Shown here one piece after another: positions 1 to 8,864 of a DNA stretch of 64,000 bases. The first letter of the stretch is position 1; each line of letters opens with the position of its first letter. Made by a program: the position numbers and the translations under genes. The stretch covers positions 544,521 through 608,520 of the forward strand of contig CAVTXL010000016.1 in assembly GCA_963738665.1 (NCBI GenBank), in the 5' to 3' direction. This DNA comes from JABDGM01 sp963738665. Lineage in GTDB: Bacteria > Planctomycetota > Planctomycetia > Pirellulales > Lacipirellulaceae. Under the pieces are notes generated by a model. That model had not been told where the DNA came from. It saw only the letters and a list, made by a program, of their open reading frames with translations, and did no database searches.

Positions 1-534
1 AGCCGGGCGCCTTTGTTCATCGACGATTCGCCCAGCCGCAACATGACGGAAATCGCGGCCACGGCCCGCCGGCTCAAGCGGCAGGAAAAACTGGCGCTGG
101 TGGTCATCGATTACTTGCAGCTCATAGAGCCGGACAACCCGCGCGACCCGCGGCAGGAGCAGGTCGCCCGCATTTCACGCCGATTGAAAGGCCTGGCCCG
201 CGAGCTGGCCGTGCCGGTGCTGTGCCTCGCGCAGCTCAATCGGCAGGTCGAGGCCACCCGCGACAGCAAACCGCAACTGAGCCATCTCCGCGAATCGGGA
301 GCGATCGAGCAAGACGCAGATGTCGTGATGTTCGTGCATCGCGAAGAGTTCTACCGCAACAGCGACGAAGAACGCGAGCAAGTGAAAGGCCAAGCCGACC
401 TCTTGATCCGCAAGCAGCGCAACGGCCCCACCGGCGACGTGAAATTGACCTGGCTGCACGAATTCACGCGGTTCGAGAACTCGCAGCACCAACCGTACGA
501 CGAGTTTCAGGATTTCCGACCGGATGAGTTTTAG
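1..534 (+). CDS. dnaB: Replicative DNA helicase DnaB, C-terminal part (5' end outside window)
   Basis: The frame is open from the first base, so this is the 3' end of a longer gene. The ~177 visible residues carry the RecA-like core of DnaB: the H3 strand VVIDYLQLIEP at about residues 35-45, the arginine-rich helix with ISRRLKGLARELAVPVL, and the H4 motif LSHLRESGAIEQDADVV. The C-terminus carries the usual LIRKQRNGPTGDVKL stretch. DnaB is the hexameric 5'-3' helicase that unwinds DNA at the replication fork. The Walker A motif and N-terminal domain lie upstream of the window. The reading frame ends normally in TAG at 532-534. Confidence 0.95.
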   Translation, partial: SRAPLFIDDSPSRNMTEIAATARRLKRQEKLALVVIDYLQLIEPDNPRDPRQEQVARISRRLKGLARELAVPVLCLAQLNRQVEATRDSKPQLSHLRESGAIEQDADVVMFVHREEFYRNSDEEREQVKGQADLLIRKQRNGPTGDVKLTWLHEFTRFENSQHQPYDEFQDFRPDEF

Positions 535-677
535 AAATGCCTGAGTTTTCGGATGCGTGGTTGAATGACGACTTTCTCGCCGAGTTAGGCGTGTCACCCA
601 GGGCGTTGCCCCGGGGCTTTCGCACGGTTGGCCTTTGAGGCCAAAATGGGGAGAATCGTTGCGCCAAGTAGCCTCAG

Positions 678-2888
678 CTACTTGTTCAGCAGCTTCTTCA
701 GCTCCTGCCCCAATAGCGGACCGCGGGCGTTGGTCGTCACGACCTTGCCGTCGCGATCGACCAGCATCGTCACCGGAATGGCCGTGATGCCATAGCGCAC
801 AGCGTTTGGCATCTCGAAGCCGGTCGCCGCCGGGTCGCTGCTGACGAGCGTCGGCCAGGGGAGGCCGGCGCCGTCGAGAAACGACTTCGCCGCTTGCCGT
901 TCGTCGTCGAGCGAGACGCCGATCACTTCAAACCCCTGATCGTGATACGACTGGTAATTCCGCAAGATATTCGGCATCTCTTCGCGGCACGGCTCGCACC
1001 AACTCGCCCAGTAATCTACCAGCACGATCTTGCCGCGGTACGAGCTCCAATCGAACGCCTTGCCGTCGATGAAAGTGCCGTCCAGCTCGAGCGGCTTGCC
1101 GACCAGGTCGGCGCGGCGACCGATGCCTTCCAGCATGGTAGCCCATTTCGCCACTTGCGGATCGCTGCGGTCGTTGTAGGACGTGAGCATGGCGTCGACG
1201 AGTTGTTTCACTTGCGCCGTGTCACCGCTATCCTCGGCCATCATCGCCAAATTGCTGGCCAGGCGAATGTGATCGACGCTGGGCGCTTGCGTCCGCGCCA
1301 CCGGCAGAAACTTGTCAACAACGGCCTGCCGCTCCGCGGGACTAAGGTCGCCCCAGCGGCCGACCGACTGCATCAAGCGGAATTCGGCCAAGGCCCCGGT
1401 GATCGCCGACTTGGAGTTGGATTCGAGCGATTTCAAGAAGTCCTTTTGAGCCTGGTTCTCACCGACGTCCGACGTCGTAAACGCCCGCAGCGACGCCAAT
1501 TTCATTTGAATCGCGTCACCCGCCTGGCTCATGTCCGGATCACCGGCCAAAATTTTGTCGGCCGCGATTCCCAATAACACATGAACTTTTTCGAGGTTTT
1601 TGAGCCGGTCCTCGCGGGTACTGGCATCGGGCAGCTTTTGCAGCGTGTTTTCCATAAAAGCCATGATTTCCGCCGGGGTGCCGTCGGGCACCGTCTTTGG
1701 GATTTCCTCTTCTAGTGCCACGGTTGGTTCGCCGAGCAGGCTTTGAAGTTGCTCACGGAGCACGGGGCCCCGAGCGCTCGTGTGTATTACCGTGCCCTCT
1801 TTATCCACCAAGATCATGCGGGGTAGGGCGTCGACGTCATACTTCTTCGACATCGGGTGTTCCCAGTGGCCGGCGGCCGGATTGTCGTCGAATAGCTGCG
1901 GCCAGGCAAGGTTTGACTTGGCGATCAACTCGGTCACCACCTGGCGATCGTGGTCGAGATTGACGCCGATGATTTCAAACCCCTTGTCGTGATAGCCGCG
2001 GTAGAGCTTAACGAGGTTCGGCATCTCGGCCAGGCACTCGCCGCAATCCGAGGCCCAGAAGTCGACGAGCACGACCTTGCCGCGGTACGAATTCCAGTCG
2101 AGTTGCTTGCCGTCGAAGAGCTGGCCTTCGATCTCGAGCTTTTTGCCCGGCAGATCGAGGCGTCGGATTGCCGCCTCCAAGTCCCCCGCCATCGAGTTAA
2201 CCTCTTTTGCTTTGCTGTCGCGAACGAGCGGCAATAACTCGTTGTAGAGCGGGACAGGCGCAGTGCTAGTCGGAAAAAGGACGGCCGAACACATGTCGCT
2301 GTAGCTGAGCAATTGCAAGGCATCTTCCACGGCGACGCCGTTCGCTTTCAGGCTGTCGGAATACTCCTTCAAGACGGCCAGGCGCTGGGCCGCGTTCTGG
2401 CTTTGCCAGCCTTTTGTTTTTTCTTGAAACCGCAGACGGGCGGCCGAAGCGCGGGCGGCCAGCCGTTTATCGCCGGCCATCTTGTCGAGATACTGTTCAG
2501 ATTGTTTCGCAGCCTCGGCGTCGCCGAGCTCGCCTAAGATCTGGAACGAGACAAGTTTCCAGCCGATGGCTTCGTTGATTTGCGCATCGCTGGGGTCTTT
2601 GTTGAGCACGCGATCGGCCGCGGCGCCGATGGCGCGCGAAGCCTTCGCTTTATAGGCGTTCATCTCCGCCTCATTCTTGAACGGCTCCGGAGTGGCCAGC
2701 TTCTGGATGAAGCTCAGCAAGTCGTCCGCCGAGCCCTGGGGCAATGCGAACTGTTCGTCGTCCGCCGTTGTGGACGTCGCTTCTGCCTGAGCGACGGCCG
2801 CCGTGTCGGCCGAGTTGCAGCCCACGAGGCTGCCGACGGCCAGAAATGCGAGCGCAAGTACGCCAAGTGGGGAACGGAGCTTAGTCAT
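678..2888 (-). CDS. Lipoprotein with two TlpA-like thioredoxin domains
   Basis: A 736-residue protein starting with a lipoprotein signal peptide (hydrophobic stretch, lipobox LVGC near residue 24). It carries two TlpA/ResA-like thioredoxin folds, each with a redox CXXC: WASDCGEC near residue 280 and WASWCEPC near 626. Each is preceded by a helical region of about 200-250 residues that looks duplicated (FIQKLATPEP... and FMENTLQKLPD...). Family knowledge points to periplasmic thiol-disulfide exchange, as in cytochrome maturation or envelope protein reduction. The whole chain looks like an internal duplication. The substrate is unknown. The gene stands alone on this strand, with ~290 nt before the next gene. 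Confidence 0.88.
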   Translation of the reverse strand: MTKLRSPLGVLALAFLAVGSLVGCNSADTAAVAQAEATSTTADDEQFALPQGSADDLLSFIQKLATPEPFKNEAEMNAYKAKASRAIGAAADRVLNKDPSDAQINEAIGWKLVSFQILGELGDAEAAKQSEQYLDKMAGDKRLAARASAARLRFQEKTKGWQSQNAAQRLAVLKEYSDSLKANGVAVEDALQLLSYSDMCSAVLFPTSTAPVPLYNELLPLVRDSKAKEVNSMAGDLEAAIRRLDLPGKKLEIEGQLFDGKQLDWNSYRGKVVLVDFWASDCGECLAEMPNLVKLYRGYHDKGFEIIGVNLDHDRQVVTELIAKSNLAWPQLFDDNPAAGHWEHPMSKKYDVDALPRMILVDKEGTVIHTSARGPVLREQLQSLLGEPTVALEEEIPKTVPDGTPAEIMAFMENTLQKLPDASTREDRLKNLEKVHVLLGIAADKILAGDPDMSQAGDAIQMKLASLRAFTTSDVGENQAQKDFLKSLESNSKSAITGALAEFRLMQSVGRWGDLSPAERQAVVDKFLPVARTQAPSVDHIRLASNLAMMAEDSGDTAQVKQLVDAMLTSYNDRSDPQVAKWATMLEGIGRRADLVGKPLELDGTFIDGKAFDWSSYRGKIVLVDYWASWCEPCREEMPNILRNYQSYHDQGFEVIGVSLDDERQAAKSFLDGAGLPWPTLVSSDPAATGFEMPNAVRYGITAIPVTMLVDRDGKVVTTNARGPLLGQELKKLLNK

Positions 2889-3177
2889 GGAGTTAGATTC
2901 TCGTGAGTAGGTATCGAATTAGGTATTGAACGTTTTCCAAGTTCGGGAACCAGCGCCGCCAACTCAGTTGGAATATTAATAGAAGCACCCACGTGACGTG
3001 GGACTCGTTCGCAAGCTTTTCTGGCCACGCTCGGGCGGCGGGCTGGCCGAAACGGCGTATCGAGGGCACTGCTTTGGCAAAGAGCCTGTAATTATCCGAC
3101 TTTGCGGTGGTTGAAACAAGGCAAGTAAGTTGCTGATTGGCGGCCCAAATGTACGGCAGCGGATAAAATCCGTGGCC

Positions 3178-3939
3178 TTACGAAGTCGAGCCGAGCGTGC
3201 GGCCGCCGTCCACCGGCAGGCAGACACCCGTGACAAAGTCGTCCGCCAAGAGCAACGCCACGGCCTGAGCTACGTGCTCCGGCCGGCCGGCCCGCTTCAC
3301 GAGAGTGCCCGCGATCGCCCGCTCTTTTTCTTTCGGTGCGAGCGACTTTGGCATCATTACCGGCCCGGGCAGCACGGCATTGACGCGGACCCGCGGCGCC
3401 AGCTCGACGGCGAACATTCGCGTCAGAGTGGGGATCACTCCCTTCGACAGAAGGTAGGCGCTGTAATCGATGTACGGCCGGCGCGTCGCCCAATCGCCCA
3501 GGTTCACGATTGCGCCGCCGGTGGGCTGCTCGGCCATGATTCGGCCGGCGTGCTGGCAACAGATGAACGTGCTGACGGTGTTCGTGTCAAAGAATCGCCG
3601 CAGGTCGTCGGCCGAGGTGGTCGCCAGCGGCGTCGGCCAATAGATGGCCGCGTTGTTCACCAGGGCGTCGAGTCGGCCGAAGTGGCGGCTGGCGCGGTCG
3701 ATCATCGTGCGGGTGGCGTTTTCGTCCCGCAAGTCGGCGCCGAACGCAGCGGCCGCATGGCCGGCCTGCGACAATTCGTCAACCAGTCTCTGCGCCGCAT
3801 CGAGCGACGTATTGGCGTGAATCGCCACCTGATAGCCACTCGCTGCCAACTCGCGCACAATGAGCTGACCGACACGAATGGCGCCGCCGGTGACCAGGGC
3901 GACGCGTTGATCGCCGGATTTTTGCATAATCACGTCCAC
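3178..3939 (-). CDS. SDR-family oxidoreductase, pteridine-reductase-like
   Basis: A 253-residue short-chain dehydrogenase/reductase with a Rossmann N-terminus. The glycine motif reads TGGAIRVG, which fits the TGX3RXG signature of pteridine reductases rather than the classical TGxxxGxG. It also has NNAA at about residue 91 and a YLLSK catalytic pair. The position normally held by serine is aspartate (NLGDWATRRP), as in the Asp-Tyr-Lys triad of PTR1. The likely role is NADPH-dependent reduction of a pterin or a related carbonyl compound in the cytoplasm. The true substrate cannot be read from sequence, and other SDR functions remain possible. The start is probably at or just after the first Met (second Met at residue 5). 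Confidence 0.85.
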   Translation of the reverse strand: MDVIMQKSGDQRVALVTGGAIRVGQLIVRELAASGYQVAIHANTSLDAAQRLVDELSQAGHAAAAFGADLRDENATRTMIDRASRHFGRLDALVNNAAIYWPTPLATTSADDLRRFFDTNTVSTFICCQHAGRIMAEQPTGGAIVNLGDWATRRPYIDYSAYLLSKGVIPTLTRMFAVELAPRVRVNAVLPGPVMMPKSLAPKEKERAIAGTLVKRAGRPEHVAQAVALLLADDFVTGVCLPVDGGRTLGSTS

Positions 3940-4108
3940 TCAAATGTCAATTTTGGATTGCGGATCTCGAATTGCGAGATTTTGAAATCGTGCAGTTATT
4001 GATCCTTGCATAACCGACCGAACGCCGTCGCCATGAACTCAGCCAAACTGTCGCTCGTCACGTTCGGCAAACCAGGGCCACGATCAATAGGACGGCGCAG
4101 CAGTCATC

Positions 4109-5008
4109 TTATTCGCAATCGGCATTCCTTGTTCCGCAATCAGCTGACAAGCCGTGATGCTGCGCGATGATTTCCCACGCCTCTTGCGGCGTCTCGGCGT
4201 ACTGGATTAGACCGAGGTCTTCGTCGTGAATGACGCCTTCGTCCGCCAGTCGCTGAAAATCGATGATCGAGTCCCAATAGTCGCGTCCGTACAAAATAAT
4301 CGGGATATGCTGCATGCGTTCGGTTTGGCGAAGACAGAGCGTGTCGAACAACTCATCCAGCGTGCCGTAACCACCGGGAAAAATTACCAGGGCCGCCGCC
4401 CGCAAGACAAAGTGAAACTTGCGCATCGCGAAGTAATGGAACTGAAAACACAAGTCGGGCGTGATATAGGGATTTGGTTCCTGCTCGTGCGGCAGATCGA
4501 TGTTCAGGCCAATGCTTTTGGCGCCGATTTCGAATGCCCCGCGGTTGACGGCCTCCATGATGCCCGGCCCGCCGCCGGTCGTGACGACCATATTACACTG
4601 GCCATTGACTTGGCAAGCGCTGGACACCAATCGGCCGAATTCGCGGGCTTCGTCGTAATAGTGGCTTTTGGCGAGGATTCGCTCGGCCTGTACGACCGCC
4701 CGCGCTAGCTTCGGGTTATCAGGTGATTGAGCGGCGTTCATCCGCGCTTCGCGCAGGACCGCCTCGGCTTGCTCGCGGGGAACGATTTGCGTGCTGCCGA
4801 ACACGACGACCGTCGAGTCGATTTCGTGCTCGCGCAGCAGCGTCTCGGTTTTGAGCAACTCCAATTGCATCCGCAGGGGACGGTTCTCCGGCCGCTTGAG
4901 GAACGTGACGTCGTATTCGGCCAACTGGTAGCTGGGCGACTTGAGAATCGCATCGCGGTTGGCGGCCACCGCGTCAGGGCGTTTCATGCGGGGTTGGGGT
5001 CTTTTCAT
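4109..5008 (-). CDS. LOG family protein (TIGR00730-type)
   Basis: A LOG/lysine-decarboxylase-like protein of about 299 residues. It shows VVFGSTQI, the nucleotide-binding VTTGGGPGIMEA and the hallmark PGGYGTLDE. LOG proteins are cytokinin-activating nucleoside 5'-monophosphate phosphoribohydrolases, or related nucleotide hydrolases of unknown bacterial role. I chose the start at 5008 (MKRPQPRM) because the upstream 29 codons look non-conserved and AGCAGGTAG lies ~10 nt before this ATG; 5095 is the alternative. The last ~12 residues (ADCGTRNADC) are encoded by a dispersed GCAATC-type micro-repeat, so the C-terminus is probably repeat-derived. It lies downstream of the MBL gene in the same direction and is probably co-transcribed. 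Confidence 0.88.
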   Translation of the reverse strand: MKRPQPRMKRPDAVAANRDAILKSPSYQLAEYDVTFLKRPENRPLRMQLELLKTETLLREHEIDSTVVVFGSTQIVPREQAEAVLREARMNAAQSPDNPKLARAVVQAERILAKSHYYDEAREFGRLVSSACQVNGQCNMVVTTGGGPGIMEAVNRGAFEIGAKSIGLNIDLPHEQEPNPYITPDLCFQFHYFAMRKFHFVLRAAALVIFPGGYGTLDELFDTLCLRQTERMQHIPIILYGRDYWDSIIDFQRLADEGVIHDEDLGLIQYAETPQEAWEIIAQHHGLSADCGTRNADCE

Positions 5009-5099
5009 GCTACGTACTACCTGCTGGATGCTCGTTGTTCGCTTTGTTGAACAAATCGCGACCGGACGCCGAGCATGCCGCATTTGAGTTTCCACTCTC

Positions 5100-6485
5100 T
5101 CATTTCAATTCGTGGCTTTCACCGAGGGCCGGCGTGAAGACCGTCCAGCCGCGCTCGGTGCGCAGCGTCCGGGCGAGGGCGTCCATGCTATCTGGTTCGC
5201 CGTGGACCAGAAACGTGCCCTTGGTTGGCGTCAACTTGGCCGTCCAGCGCAACAGGCCGCTGCGGTCGGCGTGGCCGCTTAGGCCGGGGATTGATTCGAT
5301 CGCCGCCCGCACCGTCACGTCCTGCCCGTGAATGCGGATCCATTTCGCGCCGTCGGCCAACTTGCGGCCCGGCGTGCCCACAGCCATGTAACCCCCCAGG
5401 ACCACCGTATGGCGTGGGCTCGGCAGCCGCTGCTTCAAATGGTGTAAAATCCGACCGCCGGTCATCATGCCGCTGCTCGAGATGATCACGGCCGGCCCGG
5501 CAACTTGGTTAAGCGCCTTTGACTCGTCCGTCGTCCGGCAGAGCGTGACGTGAGGACCGGCAAGTACCGGATGGGCCGGATCGAGCTGGCCCTCGCTGAG
5601 GTCGTGGTCCTCGCGGTGTTTGCGATAGATCTCGGTGGCGTCGCATGACATCGGGCTGTCCAGAAAGATCGGCAGGTCGGGAATCCGGCCTTGCGACTTC
5701 AGCACCTGCAGCAGATAGATCAATTGCTGCGCACGGCCGATGGCGAACGCGGCTATCAGCAACACGCCGCCGCGCTCGACCGCGCGATGCACGACGTCCA
5801 CAAGTGCGTCGAGAATCGACCGGTTCGGATGGTCGCGGTCGCCATACGTACTTTCGCACACGAGATAATCGCACTCGGGCGGGGGGGCCGGGTCGTGATA
5901 CAGCGGCCCGTCGTAGCGGCCGACGTCGCCGGAGAACAAGATCCGCAGCGGCGGCGTGCGATCGCGAATTTCGACTTCGATCATGTTCGAGCCGAGCAGG
6001 TGGCCCGCGTCATGATAACGCATCCAAATTGGCTCGGCCGGTGCAAACCACTCGCCGCGCGGCACTAGCCGAAACAGCTTCATCGTTGCGTGGACGTCAC
6101 GGGCCTCATAAAGGGGCAGAGCCGGTTTGTGCCGCGAGAAGCCCTTGCGGTTCGCATATTCGGCGTCGCTCTCTTGGCAGTGGGCCGAATCGAGCAAGAT
6201 GATCTCACTGAGCTCGGCGGTCGCCTCAGTGCAAACGATTTCGCGGCGGTAGCCTTCGCGAACGATCCGCGGCAGGTAGCCGGTGTGATCGAGATGGGCG
6301 TGCGTAAGGACGACCGCCTCGATCGCCCGCACGTCAAACGCCGTCGGCCGCCAGTTCAGCTCACGCAGCTCGCGCTCGCCCTGGAACAGCCCGCAATCGA
6401 CCAGCACCTGCGCACCGCCCGCTTCGAGCAGAAACTTCGACCCGGTGACCGTGCGGGCCGCTCCGTAAAATGTCAGCTTTGCCAT
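5100..6485 (-). CDS. Metallo-beta-lactamase fold hydrolase with beta-CASP domain (YSH1/RNase J-like)
   Basis: A 461-residue protein beginning with a typical MBL N-terminus (LTFYGAARTVTGS, DCGLFQG). Metal-binding motifs are THAHLDHTG at about residue 77, HDAGHLLGS and FSGDVGR. The second half is a beta-CASP/RMMBL module with SSSGMMTGGRILHHL, SGHADRSGL and FLVHGE. This architecture belongs to the CPSF/YSH1-like group of RNA-processing exo/endonucleases. RNA is the likely substrate, but this is inference. Its start lies about 7 nt after the end of the restored upstream reading frame, and it is followed closely by the LOG gene, so a three-gene operon is likely. Confidence 0.9.
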   Translation of the reverse strand: MAKLTFYGAARTVTGSKFLLEAGGAQVLVDCGLFQGERELRELNWRPTAFDVRAIEAVVLTHAHLDHTGYLPRIVREGYRREIVCTEATAELSEIILLDSAHCQESDAEYANRKGFSRHKPALPLYEARDVHATMKLFRLVPRGEWFAPAEPIWMRYHDAGHLLGSNMIEVEIRDRTPPLRILFSGDVGRYDGPLYHDPAPPPECDYLVCESTYGDRDHPNRSILDALVDVVHRAVERGGVLLIAAFAIGRAQQLIYLLQVLKSQGRIPDLPIFLDSPMSCDATEIYRKHREDHDLSEGQLDPAHPVLAGPHVTLCRTTDESKALNQVAGPAVIISSSGMMTGGRILHHLKQRLPSPRHTVVLGGYMAVGTPGRKLADGAKWIRIHGQDVTVRAAIESIPGLSGHADRSGLLRWTAKLTPTKGTFLVHGEPDSMDALARTLRTERGWTVFTPALGESHELK

Positions 6486-6492
6486 CGACTGC

Positions 6493-6869
6493 TTACCGCC
6501 TGAGGATCGCCGCGCCCATTGCCATGAAGGCGGCGGCGAACAATGCCTCGATCAACGGGTGCCTGAACGGGATCGCGCACCACAATCGTAACAGCGGCCA
6601 CGCAGGATGATCCACCCGAGAATCGGCACGTTATGATACCAGCGAATCGCCCGGTCGCATTCCGGGCACCGCGAGCGGGGCAGCACGAACCCGACCCCCG
6701 TCCCCAGGCGGTCCCACACCACCGTGAGAAAGCTGCCCACGCAGCCGCCGACGCAGCCGAGCCACACGATCAGGAACCACCACATAGCGTCATTGAGCAG
6801 GCGGGCCGTTTCGCGGGGGTCGAGGGCGGCGAAGAGAAATGACGAAAACATCAAGCAAGTGTACGCCAT
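6493..6869 (-). CDS. Short prepilin-peptidase-like protein (A24 N-terminal domain only, one frameshift)
   Basis: This frame encodes the N-terminal cysteine-rich domain of type IV prepilin peptidases: GSFLTVVWDRL, SRCPECDRAIRWY and LRGRCYDCGAR, with two CXXC pairs and a preceding membrane helix. Directly after CGAR the frame is broken. In the next frame the expected IPFRHPLIEALFAAAF continues and stops at 6493. One missing base near 6560 explains this. Even when repaired, the product is about 125 residues and lacks the catalytic aspartyl domain, so it can only be the methylase/zinc-finger-like half. The start is uncertain (Met at 6926, 6869 or 6851). Confidence 0.65.
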
Positions 6870-6912
6870 TCCAAGTGCCGAGGTAACGGCGAACTGGCTT
6901 CCGCAGAGGCCG

Positions 6913-8729
6913 CTAGAAGAGCCCATGCAGGGGCCCACCCGGGGCCGCCAGGGCGTCGACGCGGTGCGTGACCGCTGGATCCTCGACCAGTGGTGGCGCA
7001 TGCTGCGGTTTTAGCCGGGCGTCAAAGATTAGCGGCCCGCGGCAGCCCCAATGCTTGTCGTGGACGAACTCGTCGATGCCGTGAATGTCGGCCGCGGGAT
7101 TCGTGCGCGTAAACGTCACCCACAGGAAATTGCGGAGCGACTCGGCGACGAATTGGCTGTCGTCCACTAGCACCACCCAGCGAAAGCCGGTGACCGATTG
7201 TGAATTGCGGATTGCCGATTGCGGATTGGAAGCGCTGGCGTACGACGGTCCTTGGATTGCCAGAACGCCGGGCAGTACGACGCGAGGGTTGTGATAACCA
7301 TCCTCTAGTTGCAGATTGGCGGGCAATTCTGCCGCCAGTTCAAATCGCTTGGGACCCACGGCCGCGATCGCGAGTTTCGAGCCCGCGTTCAGCCCGCCTC
7401 CCGAGTAATCGAGCGTGTCGATCGTAGTTTCTGTTTGAAAGTGCAGGTCGCGCGTCCAGTCGGCGCGCTCCAGGATGTGGCGCAGAAATGCGGCCACATC
7501 TTGGATATCCAGATTTGGCGCGTCGGCATGATTGGCGATCAATAGGAACTTCGCCAGCGACAATTGGCCCTGGCCGAGGATTGCGTTGGCCTGCGTCAGC
7601 AGCTCTTGCGGCCGCGGCAGTTCGGCGAATGGCCAATAGCGTTCACTGCCGATTGCCAAGAGCAGCGGATGGACCCCGGCCGCGTCGACGGCATGGACAG
7701 CATGCACACCGGGCAAAGCGGTGGGAATCGCCGGACCCGTCAGTTCGTGGATCAGTTGGCCGAAGACGGTATCTTCCTGCGGTGGCCGTCCGACTACGGT
7801 AAACGGCCAGATGGCGCCGTCGCGGTGATAGACGTGCTCGACGCGAAGCACCGGAAAATCGTGCGCGAGACTGTAGTAGCCCAGGTGATCGCCGAACGGG
7901 CCTTCGGGCAGCAGCTTACTGGGGATCACCATGCCGCAGATGCAAAAGTCAGTATCGGCGTGAATCGGCAGGCCCTCCAAACGGCGGAGCATTCTCATGC
8001 GCCGGCCGCCCAGCGCCCCGGCGAACGCCAGCTCGCTCATGCCTTCCGGCAATGGCAACACGGCCGCCAACATCATCGCCGGCGGCCCGCCCACGAAGAT
8101 ATTTACGCGAAACGGCTGGCCGGCGGCAATTGCGGCCGCGTGATGGACGCCAATCGAACGGTGAATTTGGTAGTGCAGCCCGACTTCGCGGTCGTGCTCA
8201 TATTGCCCACCCGAAAGTTGGATCCGATACATGCCGAGGTTCGATCGCCGCCAGCCGGGTGCGCGTACGTCTTCCGTGTAAACTTGCGGCAGCGTGATGA
8301 AAGCGCCCCCGTCGTCGGGCCAGCTCACTTGCTGTGGTAATTGCGAAATTGACGTTTGATGCGCGGTAATCGAAGCCGCTTCCACGTACGTCGGCCGCGT
8401 ATTCCAAGCGCTGCGGGCGATGCCGGCCAGTTGCAGCGGGTTGCGAAACAGTGCGGCCGGATCGATCTTCAGCCGCACGAGCCGTTCGACCGCCGCCAGG
8501 CCGTCGCGAAACATCAAGCGGGCCCGCTCGAGTGTGCCGAAAAGATTGCTGACCATTGGGAATCGGCAACCCTTCATGCGCGTGAAGAGCACGCCGGCCC
8601 GCCGGCCGCACAAACGCGGCGATGAATCGCGGCAGCTTCCAGCCGGGCATCGACTTCGACGTCGATCCGCACGAGCTGACGGCTCCGCTCCAGATCGTCG
8701 ACGCATTCTCGAAGTGTGCGGTAGCCCAT
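6913..8729 (-). CDS. UbiD family decarboxylase (one frameshift near the N-terminus)
   Basis: A UbiD-type (de)carboxylase of about 605 residues. UbiD enzymes use prenylated FMN to decarboxylate aromatic or alpha,beta-unsaturated acids, for example in ubiquinone or menaquinone synthesis. Conserved text includes GCRFPMVSNLFGT, VGGPPAM, FGDHLGYYS and the Glu-rich ICGMVIP region. The natural N-terminus, MGYRTLRECVDDLE starting at 8729, is in another frame. A single missing G near 8605 (AGGPA to VLFTR) joins the two, and total length is 1 nt short of a multiple of three. A stretch around 7200-7235 encodes NPQSAIRNSQS, derived from a dispersed ATTGCGGATT micro-repeat inside the gene. The natural substrate is unknown. 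Confidence 0.85.
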
Positions 8730-8864
8730 GTAGCAGGTCGAAGATCGGCCGCGGCGGACACGCTCCGCGTGCCGTAGCCGGAGCGACAACAAGTTCAACT
8801 ACTTTTGTTCGCTCGGCGGCCCAGTTTCGCCGCCGTTACGGCACGCGGAGCATGCCTACAACAC
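8730..8864. repeat. REP-like inverted repeat between ubiD and mnmA
   Basis: The whole gap between the two genes is one palindromic element. The left part has TGTAGCAGG at 8730 followed by CACGCTCCGCGTGCCGTAG near 8760-8778. The right part is the inverted ACGGCACGCGGAGCATGCC at about 8838-8856. The same sequence family occurs at 10149-10240 and 53325-53350. It probably forms a stem-loop transcript end or is a non-autonomous repeat. Confidence 0.7.
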
